From Pseudomonas sp. P7548 (GTDB lineage: Bacteria; Pseudomonadota; Gammaproteobacteria; Pseudomonadales; Pseudomonadaceae), in the NCBI RefSeq assembly GCF_013386585.1, contig NZ_JACARO010000056.1:1-44074 (forward strand): a stretch of 44,074 nucleotides of DNA, in the 5' to 3' direction. Positions 25,687-34,391 of this stretch are shown here, piece after piece (positions within the stretch are counted from its first letter, which is position 1; the number at the start of each line of letters is the position of its first letter). The notes under the pieces were generated by a model, which did no database searches, was not told the DNA's origin, and saw only the letters and a list, made by a program, of their open reading frames with translations. The position numbers and the translations under genes are program-made.

Positions 25687-26217
25687 CTAAACGTTTGGGT
25701 CACGCTTTAACTGCGCCAATACACTGAACGGGTTGGACCGCGTTACCTCGTCCTCGCTCGGTTCGGGCTCGTCATCGAGGCCCGCCGGCTGCTGGCATTC
25801 TTCCGGATGATGAGCAGGCACAATGGGCAAGGCGAGCAGAAGCTCCTCCTCGATCAGTGCATGCAGATCCAAAGGATCTTCGCCCAGTTCCAGCACGTCA
25901 TAACCTTTCGGCAACGACTGGGTATTCGCACCCTCCTTCACCACAGCATAACTGCATTCGCTATGGATCGGCAGGGTGACCAGCTCAAGACAACGCTGGC
26001 AAATCATTTTGACTTCGGTGTCGATAAAGCTGTGGATTACCACAGACTTACGTTCATCTCGTTCAAAAACGAATTTGGCCTGCACCGTACCGACAGTGTC
26101 GGAAAGCGGGTCGCAGAGTCTCTCCAAATCGGCCAGCAGCAACTCACCTTGAAGGGAAGTGCCACGATCAGCCAATTTGCGCGGGTCAACGTGAGGTGGA
26201 ATCGGGTCATTCAACAT
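25687..26217 (-). CDS. yceD: YceD/DUF177 family protein, 23S rRNA accumulation
   Basis: A 176-residue protein of the YceD (DUF177) family, whose members are linked to 23S rRNA build-up in E. coli and plants. A CxxC (MICQRCLELV) and a later Cys (PEECQQP) follow the family pattern; the C terminus has RSNPFSVLAQLKRD. The start MLNDPIPPHVDPRKLADRG is firm: the alternative upstream ATG lies between the -35 and -10 of the promoter. The distance from that promoter leaves a leader of only about 3 nt, so the message seems leaderless. Confidence 0.93.
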   Translation of the reverse strand: MLNDPIPPHVDPRKLADRGTSLQGELLLADLERLCDPLSDTVGTVQAKFVFERDERKSVVIHSFIDTEVKMICQRCLELVTLPIHSECSYAVVKEGANTQSLPKGYDVLELGEDPLDLHALIEEELLLALPIVPAHHPEECQQPAGLDDEPEPSEDEVTRSNPFSVLAQLKRDPNV

Positions 26218-26226
26218 AGGCGCAGC

Positions 26227-26254
26227 ATTATAGGGATGCACCCGGCCATGTCAA
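26227..26254 (-). promoter_or_regulatory. Consensus sigma-70 promoter of the yceD-rpmF-plsX run
   Basis: On the minus strand TTGACA (26254-26249), a 16-nt spacer and TATAAT (26232-26227), both hexamers perfect. The expected start is about 26220, three bases from the yceD ATG. Confidence 0.85.
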
Positions 26255-26322
26255 AGGAAATTCAGCCCTGTGCGTCAGCCGGTCGCCCCGCTAGAATCCC
26301 CGGCTGCCTTGAGGAGACGCCC

Positions 26323-26901
26323 ATGCTGCCTTTATTACTCGCATCCAGCTCGGTTTATCGCCGGGAATTGCTGAGCCGCCTGCACCTGCCGTTCATCTGC
26401 AGCTCGCCGGATATCGACGAAAGCCATCGTGCAAATGAGTCTGCCGTGGAGTTGGTCAAACGCCTGGCCGAACACAAAGCCCGCGCCCTCGCCGCCAGCC
26501 ATCCAGGCCACCTGATTATCGGCTCCGATCAAGTGGCAGCGTTGGAAGGCCGCATTATCGGAAAGCCGCATACCTTTGAAAACGCCCGGGATCAGCTATT
26601 GGCCGCGAGCGGCAAGCGGGTCAGCTTCCTGACCGGCCTGGCACTGCTCAACACCCAGACCGGGCGCTGCCAGGTGGATTGCGTGCCTTTTACCGTGCAC
26701 ATGCGCGAGCTGGACGCTGAACGGATCGAGCGCTACCTGCGAATCGAGCAGCCGTATGACTGCGCGGGCAGTTTCAAGGCCGAGGGGTTGGGCGTGAGCT
26801 TGTTTCAGAGCACAGAGGGGCCAGATGCCACCAGCCTGATCGGGCTGCCGCTTATCCGCCTAGTGGACATGCTACTCATCGAAGGCGTGCAAATCCCTTA
26901 A
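26323..26901 (+). CDS. maf: Maf-family nucleotide pyrophosphatase (YceF-like)
   Basis: A 192-residue house-cleaning NTP pyrophosphatase. LLASSSVYRRELLSRL is the Maf opening motif, IIGSDQVAALEGRIIGKP the central one with the catalytic Asp, and YDCAGSFKAEGLGVSLF the ending; the last wording is typical of the YceF (m7GTP) branch. GAGGAGA precedes the ATG by a short space, which decides the start against the much longer open frame. It is divergent from yceD. Confidence 0.93.
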   Translation: MLPLLLASSSVYRRELLSRLHLPFICSSPDIDESHRANESAVELVKRLAEHKARALAASHPGHLIIGSDQVAALEGRIIGKPHTFENARDQLLAASGKRVSFLTGLALLNTQTGRCQVDCVPFTVHMRELDAERIERYLRIEQPYDCAGSFKAEGLGVSLFQSTEGPDATSLIGLPLIRLVDMLLIEGVQIP

Positions 26902-26918
26902 GCCCACCCCAAAAACAA

Positions 26919-27010
26919 CTGTAGGAGCCGGCTTGCCAGCGATCGCAGTGGATCAGCCAATATAAATGTCGACTGGACCACCGCCATCGCCGGCAAGCCG
27001 GCCCCTACAG
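26919..27010. repeat. REP doublet, GTAGGAGCCGGC type
   Basis: CTGTAGGAGCCGGCTTGCCA and the inverse GCCGGCAAGCCGGCCCCTAC enclose about 45 nt, between the convergent maf and sppA genes. Confidence 0.85.
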
Positions 27011-27032
27011 TTGAATCGGTGCGCCTGTCAGA

Positions 27033-28016
27033 TCAGCGCAGGGTCGGGCCCTGGAAGCCCATATACAAGGCAAGCTTCTCTGCCACGCTGGCGCCCAGCT
27101 TCTTGGAGAAGCGATCAAACGGCGATTCCTGAACGGTGAAATCCACCAGTTCTTTCTCGCCAATCACATCCCGCGCCACCGAGCTGGCACTGCCCAGGCC
27201 ATCGATCAGCCCCAGCGGCAACGCCTGCTCGCCTGACCATATCAAGCCGGAAAACAGTTCCGGATGATCCTTGTCCTTCAAGCGATCCCCACGCCCCTGC
27301 TTCACGCTGGCGATGAACTGACGATGGGTCGTGTCGAGCACGCCCTGCCAGAACTGGGTTTCATCGGCCTTTTGCGGCTGGAACGGATCGAGGAACGACT
27401 TGTGCTCGCCCGACGTGTAGGTGCGACGCTCCACCCCCAGCTTCTCCATGGTGCCGACAAACCCGTAACCGGCCGCCGTGACGCCAATGGAACCCACCAG
27501 GCTGGCCTTGTCGGCATAGATCTGGTCTGCGGCGCTGGCAATGTAATAGGCACCCGAGGCGCCCAGGTCGGAAATCACTGCATACAGCTTGATGTCCGGG
27601 TGCAAGGCGCGCAGGCGACGAATCTCGTCATACACATAACCCGACTGCACCGGACTGCCGCCCGGGCTGTTGATGCGCAGGATCACGCCCTTGACCTTGG
27701 AATCTTCAAACGCGGCACGCAGGCTGCTGACGATATTGTCGGCGCTGGCGGACTCCTTGTCGGCAATCACGCCACGCACCTCGATCAGTGCCGTGTAATT
27801 GGCGCTGCGAGCCGCGCTTTTCTCCATGTCCACCAGCGGACTGAACAATGCCAGCATCCCCAGCAGGTACACAAAGGTCAGCAACTTGAAAAAGATCCCC
27901 CAACGCCGCGAACGACGCTGCTCCTGAACGCTGGCCAGGAGGGTTTTCTCCAGCAGCTTCCAGCTTTTGTCATCACCGCTTTCAGCCTTTTCGGGCGCCT
28001 TCCACTCGTCACTCAT
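27033..28016 (-). CDS. sppA: Signal peptide peptidase SppA, S49 family, short form
   Basis: A 327-residue membrane-anchored Ser/Lys protease that degrades cleaved signal peptides. One helix (about 41-60, FFKLLTFVYLLGMLALFSP) anchors it and the catalytic domain faces the periplasm. RINSPGGSP is the S49 signature, Ser154 lies in DLGASGAYYIAS, and Lys206 in SGEHKSFLDPF; the 52-residue spacing equals that of the Bacillus-type single-domain enzyme. It is roughly half the size of E. coli SppA. It follows the HAD gene by about 20 nt. Confidence 0.92.
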   Translation of the reverse strand: MSDEWKAPEKAESGDDKSWKLLEKTLLASVQEQRRSRRWGIFFKLLTFVYLLGMLALFSPLVDMEKSAARSANYTALIEVRGVIADKESASADNIVSSLRAAFEDSKVKGVILRINSPGGSPVQSGYVYDEIRRLRALHPDIKLYAVISDLGASGAYYIASAADQIYADKASLVGSIGVTAAGYGFVGTMEKLGVERRTYTSGEHKSFLDPFQPQKADETQFWQGVLDTTHRQFIASVKQGRGDRLKDKDHPELFSGLIWSGEQALPLGLIDGLGSASSVARDVIGEKELVDFTVQESPFDRFSKKLGASVAEKLALYMGFQGPTLR

Positions 28017-28037
28017 GCCATTAACCCCAGCAAAGAC

Positions 28038-28700
28038 TTATCGGGCCCGGCTGAGCCAGGCCTGCAATTCGGAAAAATGATTGATCGTCAGGCGCGGTTC
28101 GTACTGCTGAAGCGCCTCGGCGGACTGGGCGCCGTAGCTGACAGCCACGCTGTCCATGCCCGCGTTGCGCGCCATCATCAGGTCGAAGGAGGCATCCCCC
28201 ACCATCAATGCCTGGCGTGGCGACACGCCGCAATGGGCCAGGATCTGCTCCAACATCAGAGGGTGAGGTTTGCTGGCGGTTTCATCGGCGGCACGGGTGA
28301 TATCGAAATAATCCTCCCAGCCATGGGCCTTGAGCACGCGGTCCAGCCCGCGACGGGCCTTGCCGGTAGCGACCGCCAGGTGATAACCCTCGGTGCGGAA
28401 CGCCTCCATGGACTGCACCACACCATCAAACAACGGCGAAGGCGTGGCTTCCAGGGCGATGTAGTGATCGGCGTAGTGATCACGGAACGTGACCAGTTCA
28501 GCGTCGCTGATCTCGGGATATAAGGTGCGAATCGCCTCGGGCAGCCCCAGGCCAATGATGCCCTTGACCGCGTGATCGGTGCACAGCGCATAGCCGGACC
28601 GGGTCGACGCCGCATGCATCGACTCGACAATGCGGCCAATGGAATCTGCCAGGGTGCCGTCCCAATCGAAAATCAGCAGCTTGTAATCAAGGTGCGACAC
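28038..28700 (-). CDS. HAD-superfamily phosphatase (Gph-like)
   Basis: A 220-residue HAD hydrolase. IFDWDGTLADS (10-20) supplies the nucleophile Asp and the acid/base Asp; VATGKARRGLDRVL is motif II and KPHPLMLEQILAHCG followed by LMVGDASFDLMMARNAGM motifs III/IV. The cap is helical (type C1), as in phosphoglycolate phosphatase and beta-phosphoglucomutase relatives. It overlaps rluC by 14 nt. Exact substrate unknown. Confidence 0.9.
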   Translation of the reverse strand: MSHLDYKLLIFDWDGTLADSIGRIVESMHAASTRSGYALCTDHAVKGIIGLGLPEAIRTLYPEISDAELVTFRDHYADHYIALEATPSPLFDGVVQSMEAFRTEGYHLAVATGKARRGLDRVLKAHGWEDYFDITRAADETASKPHPLMLEQILAHCGVSPRQALMVGDASFDLMMARNAGMDSVAVSYGAQSAEALQQYEPRLTINHFSELQAWLSRAR

Positions 28701-29646
28701 TCAAACGCTCCACGGTCTTGGCCCACATTTCATCGACCGGCGCCTGCAGCTTCAATTCGCCACCATCGGGCAGCGGCACGGTGAGCATGTAGGCATGCAG
28801 GAACAGGCGCTTGCCGCCCAGGTCGCGGATTTCCTTGGAGAAATCCTCGTCGCCGTATTTGGTATCGCCGGCGATGCAGTGGCCCGCATGCAGGGTGTGC
28901 ACGCGGATCTGGTGGGTACGCCCGGTCACCGGCTTGGCCTCGACCAGGGTGGCGAAGTCACCGAAACGGCGCAGCACCTTGAACAGGGTCAGGGCTTCTT
29001 TGCCCTCCTCGTCCACTTCCACCATGCGCTCGCCGGAACGCAGGTTGCTCTTCTGCAACGGCGCGCGCACGCTCTTGATCGAGCTGGCCCAGTGGCCACG
29101 CACCAGCGCCATGTAGCGCTTGTCCACGCCATCGCCCCGCAGGGCGGTGTGCAGGTGACGCAACATGCTGCGCTTCTTGGCAATCATCAGCAGGCCGGAA
29201 GTGTCGCGGTCCAGGCGATGGACCAGCTCCAGCTCCTTGGCGTCCGGGCGCAACTGGCGGAAGGCCTCGATCACGCCGAAGTTCAAGCCGCTGCCGCCGT
29301 GAACCGCAATGCCGCAAGGCTTGTTGATCACGATCAGCTTGTTGTCTTCGAAGACAATCGAGGCTTCCAGGCGTTGCAGCAGGCCCTGGGCCAGCGGCAC
29401 AGGCTCGTCGCGTTCCGGCACGCGAACCGGTGGCACACGGACGATATCGCCCGCCTGCAACTTGTACTCGGGCTTGATCCGGCCCTTGTTCACACGCACT
29501 TCACCTTTACGCAAGATGCGGTAAATCAAGGTCTTGGGCACGCCTTTGAGCCTGGCCAGGAGAAAATTGTCGATGCGTTGGCCGGCATATTCCGGCGAGA
29601 CCTCAAGCAGCTGAACGCTGGGGGTCTGGGGGTCGGGAGTCGTCAT
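28687..29646 (-). CDS. rluC: 23S rRNA pseudouridine synthase RluC
   Basis: A 319-residue RluA-family enzyme that modifies uridines 955, 2504 and 2580 of 23S rRNA. An N-terminal S4 domain (QRIDNFLLARLKGVPKTLIYRILRKGEVRVN) is followed by the catalytic motif HRLDRDTSG (143-151) with Asp146. The ATG is divergent from the rne promoter region. The pairing of rluC and rne back to back is the same as in E. coli and PAO1. Confidence 0.95.
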   Translation of the reverse strand: MTTPDPQTPSVQLLEVSPEYAGQRIDNFLLARLKGVPKTLIYRILRKGEVRVNKGRIKPEYKLQAGDIVRVPPVRVPERDEPVPLAQGLLQRLEASIVFEDNKLIVINKPCGIAVHGGSGLNFGVIEAFRQLRPDAKELELVHRLDRDTSGLLMIAKKRSMLRHLHTALRGDGVDKRYMALVRGHWASSIKSVRAPLQKSNLRSGERMVEVDEEGKEALTLFKVLRRFGDFATLVEAKPVTGRTHQIRVHTLHAGHCIAGDTKYGDEDFSKEIRDLGGKRLFLHAYMLTVPLPDGGELKLQAPVDEMWAKTVERLSVAP

Positions 29647-29675
29647 GGCGGCGATGATAACAATTTTTTATGGAA

Positions 29676-29704
29676 TTGAAGCACTTAATCATTGCTGCTA
29701 TAGT
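29676..29704 (+). promoter_or_regulatory. Sigma-70 promoter of rne
   Basis: TTGAAG (29676-29681), 17-nt spacer, TATAGT (29699-29704). The expected start near 29711 gives rne a leader of roughly 695 nt. Confidence 0.75.
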
Positions 29705-30405
29705 CGCGAACGCCGCCAAAAGCGGCCTGGCCAGAGGACATGCGGCAAACTGCCGGCCCTGACCATCGCAATTCATCAGGACGCGAGGCCGTCCTACGGG
29801 GCTTTCGCCACCCTGGAAGGCTCTAGATTGTAACAAGCGCAGGTGACATGAGGCCTGAAGCGAGCGCGACACGCAGAGTGAAAACTCGCGTTCTGCGCCG
29901 ATATTTACGGCCAGTTCACAAAGTGCAGTCAGTCTTGAGCCAGACCACGGCGAATGCTTCGGAAACAACGCCTGTTAAGAGCTGAGTGAGAGCGCAGTCG
30001 CCCACACCTAGTCTTGTTTAGCCATGAGCGTGGACTCCCCATTGGAGAACACGGTAAATGCCAACCCGCTGCGGATTCTGCGCGCGGCAGCACCCGAATT
30101 ATCAGGGATACGTGTAGGGTGGAGATGCACAACCGTCGGACCGTGTAGCACTAGGCTTATATTTAGACGCTTCATCTCGTCCACAGTCGCCGGTTGATTC
30201 CTCCTCCTGACCTTAGCTTTTGTTGAAGTGGCGCCTGTGGCGCCGCAGCAGACAAGCAGGACGCGTCCGTCGCGCCTTTGCCCCCTCTGGGCAGATGTCG
30301 CTGGACACTGGAGTGGCCAACCACTCTTGACGCACCTGACACCGACCGTGAGAAGTCGTGTGTGCCGAACGCCGTTTCCGGCAGCCCGGAAACCGACGGT
30401 ACAAC
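29705..30405 (+). promoter_or_regulatory. Long rne leader with hairpins
   Basis: This gene-free stretch of about 700 nt lies between the rne promoter and its start codon. Visible structures include CGCAGAGT-GAAA-ACTC with an outer TGCG near 29873-29898, GGCGCC-TGT-GGCGCC near 30232-30246, and a perfect 8-bp hairpin GTTTCCGG-CAGC-CCGGAAAC at 30374-30393 ending 12 nt before the ATG. In E. coli the rne leader mediates feedback cleavage by RNase E; a similar role is inferred here. Short frames within it are not convincing genes. Confidence 0.6.
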
Positions 30406-33400
30406 ATGAAAAGAATGCTGATTAACGCAACTCAACCCGAAGAGTTGCGTGTTGCACTGGTAGATGGCCAACGCCTCTACGACCTGGACATCGAATCCGG
30501 TGCACGCGAGCAAAAGAAGGCCAACATCTATAAAGGCCGTATTACTCGCATCGAACCAAGCCTTGAGGCTGCCTTTGTCGATTTCGGCTCCGAGCGCCAC
30601 GGCTTCCTGCCCCTCAAAGAAATCTCCCGCGAATACTTCAAGAAAGCCCCTGAAGGCCGCGTGAACATCAAGGACGTCCTGAGCGAAGGCCAGGAAGTCA
30701 TCGTCCAGGTCGAAAAAGAAGAGCGTGGCAACAAGGGCGCCGCCCTGACCACCTTCATCAGCCTGGCGGGCCGTTACCTGGTCCTGATGCCGAACAACCC
30801 ACGTGCCGGCGGCATTTCCCGTCGCATCGAAGGCGAAGAGCGCAACGAACTGCGTGAAGCGCTGAACGGCCTGATCGCACCGGCCGACATGGGCCTGATC
30901 GTGCGCACTGCGGGCCTTGGCCGCAGCAGCGAAGAAATGCAGTGGGACCTCGACTACCTGCTGCAACTGTGGACCGCCATCAAGGAAGCGTCCCTGGACC
31001 GCTCCGCGCCGTTCCTGATCTATCAGGAAAGCAACGTCATCATCCGCGCCATCCGCGATTACCTGCGCCAGGACATCGGCGAAGTGCTGATCGACAGCGT
31101 TGAAGCCCAGGACGAAGCCCTGACCTTCATCCGCCAGGTGATGCCGCAGTACGCCAGCAAGATCAAGCTGTACGAAGACAGCGTGCCGCTGTTCAACCGT
31201 TTCCAGATCGAAAGCCAGATCGAGACCGCCTTCCAGCGCGTGGTCGAACTGCCTTCCGGTGGCTCCATCGTGATCGACCCGACCGAAGCCCTGGTGTCCA
31301 TCGACATCAACTCGGCGCGTGCGACCAAAGGCAGCGACATCGAAGAAACCGCCCTGCAGACCAACCTGGAAGCGGCTGAAGAAATCGCCCGCCAGCTGCG
31401 CCTGCGTGACATCGGCGGCCTGATCGTGATCGACTTCATCGACATGACCCCAGCCAAGAACCAGCGCGCCGTGGAAGAGAAAGTCCGCGAATGCCTGGAA
31501 GCCGACCGTGCCCGCGTGCAAGTCGGCCGCATCTCGCGCTTCGGCCTGCTGGAAATGTCCCGTCAGCGCCTGCGTCCATCCCTGGGCGAGAGCAGCGGCA
31601 TCGTCTGCCCGCGTTGCAACGGCACCGGCATCATCCGTGACGTTGAATCGCTGTCCCTGGCGATCCTGCGCCTGATCGAAGAAGAAGCCCTGAAAGACCG
31701 CACCGCTGAAGTCCGCGCCCAAGTGCCGATTCCGGTTGCCGCCTTCCTGCTCAACGAAAAACGCAACTCGATCACCAAGATCGAACTGCGCACCCGTGCC
31801 CGCATCGTCATCCTGCCGAACGATCACCTCGAAACGCCGCACTTCGAAGTGCAGCGCCTGCGTGATGACAGCCCGGAAGCCCACAACAACCAGTCCAGCT
31901 ACGAAATCGCCGCTGCCGCTGCCGAAGTGGAAGAAGTCCAGCCCGCCGCCGCGACACGCACCCTGGTTCGCCAGGAAGCGGCGGTCAAGACTGCACCGGC
32001 CCGTGCCAACGCTCCAGTGCCAACCGAAGCCGCCGCCCCGGTTGCCGCACCGGCCGCCCTGCCTGAGCCGAGCCTGTTCAAGGGCCTGGTGAAGTCGCTG
32101 GTCAGCCTGTTCGCCACCAAGGAAGAGCCTGCTGCACCGGTTGTGGTTGAAAAACCAGCCGCCGAGCGCCCGGCACGCAACGAAGAACGTCGCAACGGTC
32201 GCCAGCAGAGCCGTAACCGCAACGGTCGCCGTGACGAAGAACGCAAGCCGCGCGAAGAGCGTGCCCCACGTGAAGAGCGCGCACCGCGTGAAGAACGTGC
32301 ACCTCGCGAAGCCCGTGAAGACACCCCGGCCGTAGCCCGTGAAGAACGTGCACCGCGTGAAGAGCGTGCACCACGCACGCCACGTGCGCCACGTGAAGAT
32401 CGCAAGCCGCGTGGCGAGCGTGAAGAACGCGTGCGTGAACTGCGCGAGCCTCTGGACGCGGCCCCAGCCGTTGCCGGCGCTGCCGTTGTGGCTGAAGAAC
32501 GTCCGGCTCGCCAGCCGCGTGAAGAACGTGCGCCACGTGAAGAGCGTCAACCACGCGCCCCGCGCGAAGAACGCCAGCCACGTGCCGAACAGGCCGCTGC
32601 CGCCAGCGAAGAAGAAGTACTGACCGGCGAAGAGCACGTGCAGGAAGACGGTCAGGAAGGCGCCGAAGGCGATCGTCCGCGCCGCCGCTCCCGTGGCCAG
32701 CGTCGTCGCAGCAACCGTCGTGAGCGTCAGCGTGATGCCAACGGCAACGTGATCGAAGGCTCGGAAGAAGCCGGCGAGAACGCTGAAGGCACCACCCAGG
32801 AGCCAACAGGCGCCGAACTGGCTGCCGGCCTGGCCGTGACTGCTGCCGTTGCCAGCTCGGTCATCAGTGCACCTGCTGAAGCCCAGGCTCACGAGCAGGC
32901 TGAACGCGCCACTGCGGCCGTTGAAGAAACGGCTGCTGTTGAAGCACCTGTCGTCGAGGCTCCAGCAGCCGAAGCGCCCGTGGTTGAAGCACCCGTAGTC
33001 GAAACGCCAGTGGTTGAAGCCCCTGTGGTAGAAGCACCGGTTGTCGAGGCCACTACCCCGATCGAAGCGCCAGTTGTTCCGGAAGTGGAGGTTGCCCCGG
33101 TTCAAGAAACCCTGCCAGAAGTTGAAGTGGCAGCAGTTGAGCCTGCGCCGGTCGTTGAACCACAGCCAGTGATTGAAGCCGCGGTTGAAGCACCGGTTGT
33201 GGAAGAAGCTCCGCAAGTGCGCGAAGTTCGCGAAGAACAGACCGCCTTCCAATGGACTGCCGAGCCAGCTGCTCAGGTCGAAGCGCCAGCTCCTGCCCAA
33301 GTGGTAGAAGAAGCGCCTGCACCGGTTGCCGAAGTCGTGATTGCCGAGCCAGCCCCAGTGGTTGAACCGGCTCCGGTGGTTGAGCCTGCGCCGGTGGTTG

Positions 33401-33585
33401 AAGCCCCCGTGGTTGCCGAAGTGGCAGCCCCTGTGGTCGAAGCCGCCCCGGCCAGCGCCCTGACCGAAAACGGCCGTGCGCCGAACGACCCACGTGAAGT
33501 GCGTCGTCGTCGCAAGGAAGCCGAGGCCGCTGCAGCCGCCGCTGCTGCATTGGAAGCAGAACACGAGAGCAAGCCTCTCGCCTGA
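30406..33585 (+). CDS. rne: Ribonuclease E
   Basis: A 1059-residue endoribonuclease, the scaffold of the RNA degradosome. The N-terminal half has the S1 domain (about 35-125), the DNase-I-like site with Asp300 (SIDINSARAT) and Asp343 (VIDFIDM), and the Zn-link Cys401 and Cys404 (CPRCNGTG); all are three less than the E. coli numbers, so the catalytic half is colinear. After about 510 the protein is disordered: an Arg/Glu-rich block of repeated REERAP units (about 610-730) for RNA binding, then a Val/Pro/Glu/Ala block with many PVVEAP units (about 845-1030), and a basic tail RRRRKEAEA. The ATG is inside ACAACATGAAA with a weak ribosome-binding site. Confidence 0.97.
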   Translation: MKRMLINATQPEELRVALVDGQRLYDLDIESGAREQKKANIYKGRITRIEPSLEAAFVDFGSERHGFLPLKEISREYFKKAPEGRVNIKDVLSEGQEVIVQVEKEERGNKGAALTTFISLAGRYLVLMPNNPRAGGISRRIEGEERNELREALNGLIAPADMGLIVRTAGLGRSSEEMQWDLDYLLQLWTAIKEASLDRSAPFLIYQESNVIIRAIRDYLRQDIGEVLIDSVEAQDEALTFIRQVMPQYASKIKLYEDSVPLFNRFQIESQIETAFQRVVELPSGGSIVIDPTEALVSIDINSARATKGSDIEETALQTNLEAAEEIARQLRLRDIGGLIVIDFIDMTPAKNQRAVEEKVRECLEADRARVQVGRISRFGLLEMSRQRLRPSLGESSGIVCPRCNGTGIIRDVESLSLAILRLIEEEALKDRTAEVRAQVPIPVAAFLLNEKRNSITKIELRTRARIVILPNDHLETPHFEVQRLRDDSPEAHNNQSSYEIAAAAAEVEEVQPAAATRTLVRQEAAVKTAPARANAPVPTEAAAPVAAPAALPEPSLFKGLVKSLVSLFATKEEPAAPVVVEKPAAERPARNEERRNGRQQSRNRNGRRDEERKPREERAPREERAPREERAPREAREDTPAVAREERAPREERAPRTPRAPREDRKPRGEREERVRELREPLDAAPAVAGAAVVAEERPARQPREERAPREERQPRAPREERQPRAEQAAAASEEEVLTGEEHVQEDGQEGAEGDRPRRRSRGQRRRSNRRERQRDANGNVIEGSEEAGENAEGTTQEPTGAELAAGLAVTAAVASSVISAPAEAQAHEQAERATAAVEETAAVEAPVVEAPAAEAPVVEAPVVETPVVEAPVVEAPVVEATTPIEAPVVPEVEVAPVQETLPEVEVAAVEPAPVVEPQPVIEAAVEAPVVEEAPQVREVREEQTAFQWTAEPAAQVEAPAPAQVVEEAPAPVAEVVIAEPAPVVEPAPVVEPAPVVEAPVVAEVAAPVVEAAPASALTENGRAPNDPREVRRRRKEAEAAAAAAAALEAEHESKPLA

Positions 33586-33600
33586 GTCCAGCCGTAACTG

Positions 33601-33636
33601 AAAAGCCCCGCCTGAGTGATCAGGCGGGGCTTTTTA
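33601..33636 (+). terminator. Intrinsic terminator of rne
   Basis: AAAAGCCCCGCCTGA-GTGA-TCAGGCGGGGCTTTTT: a perfect 11-bp GC-rich stem on a tetraloop, flanked by A and T runs, so it can act both ways. It starts 16 nt after the rne stop. Confidence 0.92.
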
Positions 33637-33677
33637 TTGGCCTCATAAATCCAAAATCCAAGACCGCCCCCAACCCC

Positions 33678-33765
33678 CTGTAGGAGCCCGGCTTGCCGGC
33701 GATGAGGCCCTTGAACCATGCGACATGTTCGAGGACGCCATCGCCGGCAAGCCGGACTCCTACAG
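33678..33765. repeat. REP doublet, GTAGGAGCCCGGC variant
   Basis: CTGTAGGAGCCCGGCTTGCC and the inverse GCCGGCAAGCCGGACTCCTA flank about 36 nt, between the convergent rne and mobA-like genes. Each arm carries an extra or changed base in the stem. Confidence 0.85.
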
Positions 33766-33797
33766 GGTCGAGGACAATTCAGGACCTGGAGGGCAGT

Positions 33798-34391
33798 TCA
33801 GGAGGTGGGGGTGTAGCTCAGGAGGGAGGGCACGTCGACATCCCACAACACACCAGGGTCATCCACCGGGATCTCCCTGACAGCGCCAGCGGCAAACAGC
33901 GAGCGAGCGCCGCGATCACCCGCCAACGCCATCAACCCCGGCCCGAACGCGCGGCCAAACGCCACCGGATGACCATACTGCCCCGCCTGCACCGGGACGT
34001 GGATGCGATCCGCTTCCAGCCCCTCGACCACCTGATCGATAGTCGACGACTGAATGAACGGCATATCCCCCAACACCACCAGCCAACCGTCAGCCGGAGC
34101 ACTGGCCGCCACCGCCGCCGCCAGGCTATCGCCCATGCCGGCCGATTGCAGCAGCAAGACCTCACAGCCAAAGGCCCTGGCCAATCGGATGACGTCCGCT
34201 CGTTCGGGCGATGTCACCAACAGACGCCGTGCAACCCGCTCAGGCAGATTTGCCAGCACCTGCTCGATAACCGCTCGCGTCACGCCATCCCGGCCCGTGC
34301 AATCGGCCAGCAATTTATCCTTATCCGCCCCCGCTTCAGCGCGAAAACGCCTGCCCTGCCCTGCCGCCAGCACAATCGCCGTGACTGTCAC
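33798..34391 (-). CDS. MobA/MocA-like nucleotidyltransferase (Mo cofactor cytidylyltransferase type)
   Basis: A 197-residue NTP transferase. IVLAAGQGRRFRAEAGADKDKLL (about 6-28) is the nucleotide-binding start, and GWLVVLGDMPFI the metal-binding Asp region, followed by GHPVAFGRAFG. Enzymes of this group attach CMP to molybdopterin to make the MCD cofactor used by hydroxylases of the xanthine-dehydrogenase family. It overlaps the xdhC-like gene by 4 nt and so belongs to the Mo-hydroxylase operon, which supports the CTP type over GTP-using MobA. Confidence 0.87.
   Translation of the reverse strand: MTVTAIVLAAGQGRRFRAEAGADKDKLLADCTGRDGVTRAVIEQVLANLPERVARRLLVTSPERADVIRLARAFGCEVLLLQSAGMGDSLAAAVAASAPADGWLVVLGDMPFIQSSTIDQVVEGLEADRIHVPVQAGQYGHPVAFGRAFGPGLMALAGDRGARSLFAAGAVREIPVDDPGVLWDVDVPSLLSYTPTS

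Noticed and set aside
26218..26241. Upstream ATG start for yceD
   Set aside because: It lies between the -35 and -10 hexamers of the promoter, so it would not be in the message from that promoter.
29740..30170. Small frames in the rne leader as possible genes
   Set aside because: They lack ribosome-binding sites and recognisable content; the structured leader is a better explanation.
30172..33564. An open frame of 1130 codons antisense to rne
   Set aside because: Its odd His/Phe/Asn/Gly-rich repeats are the reverse complement of the PVVEAP and REERAP coding repeats; rne itself has complete motifs. Codon bias of a GC-rich gene explains the open frame.
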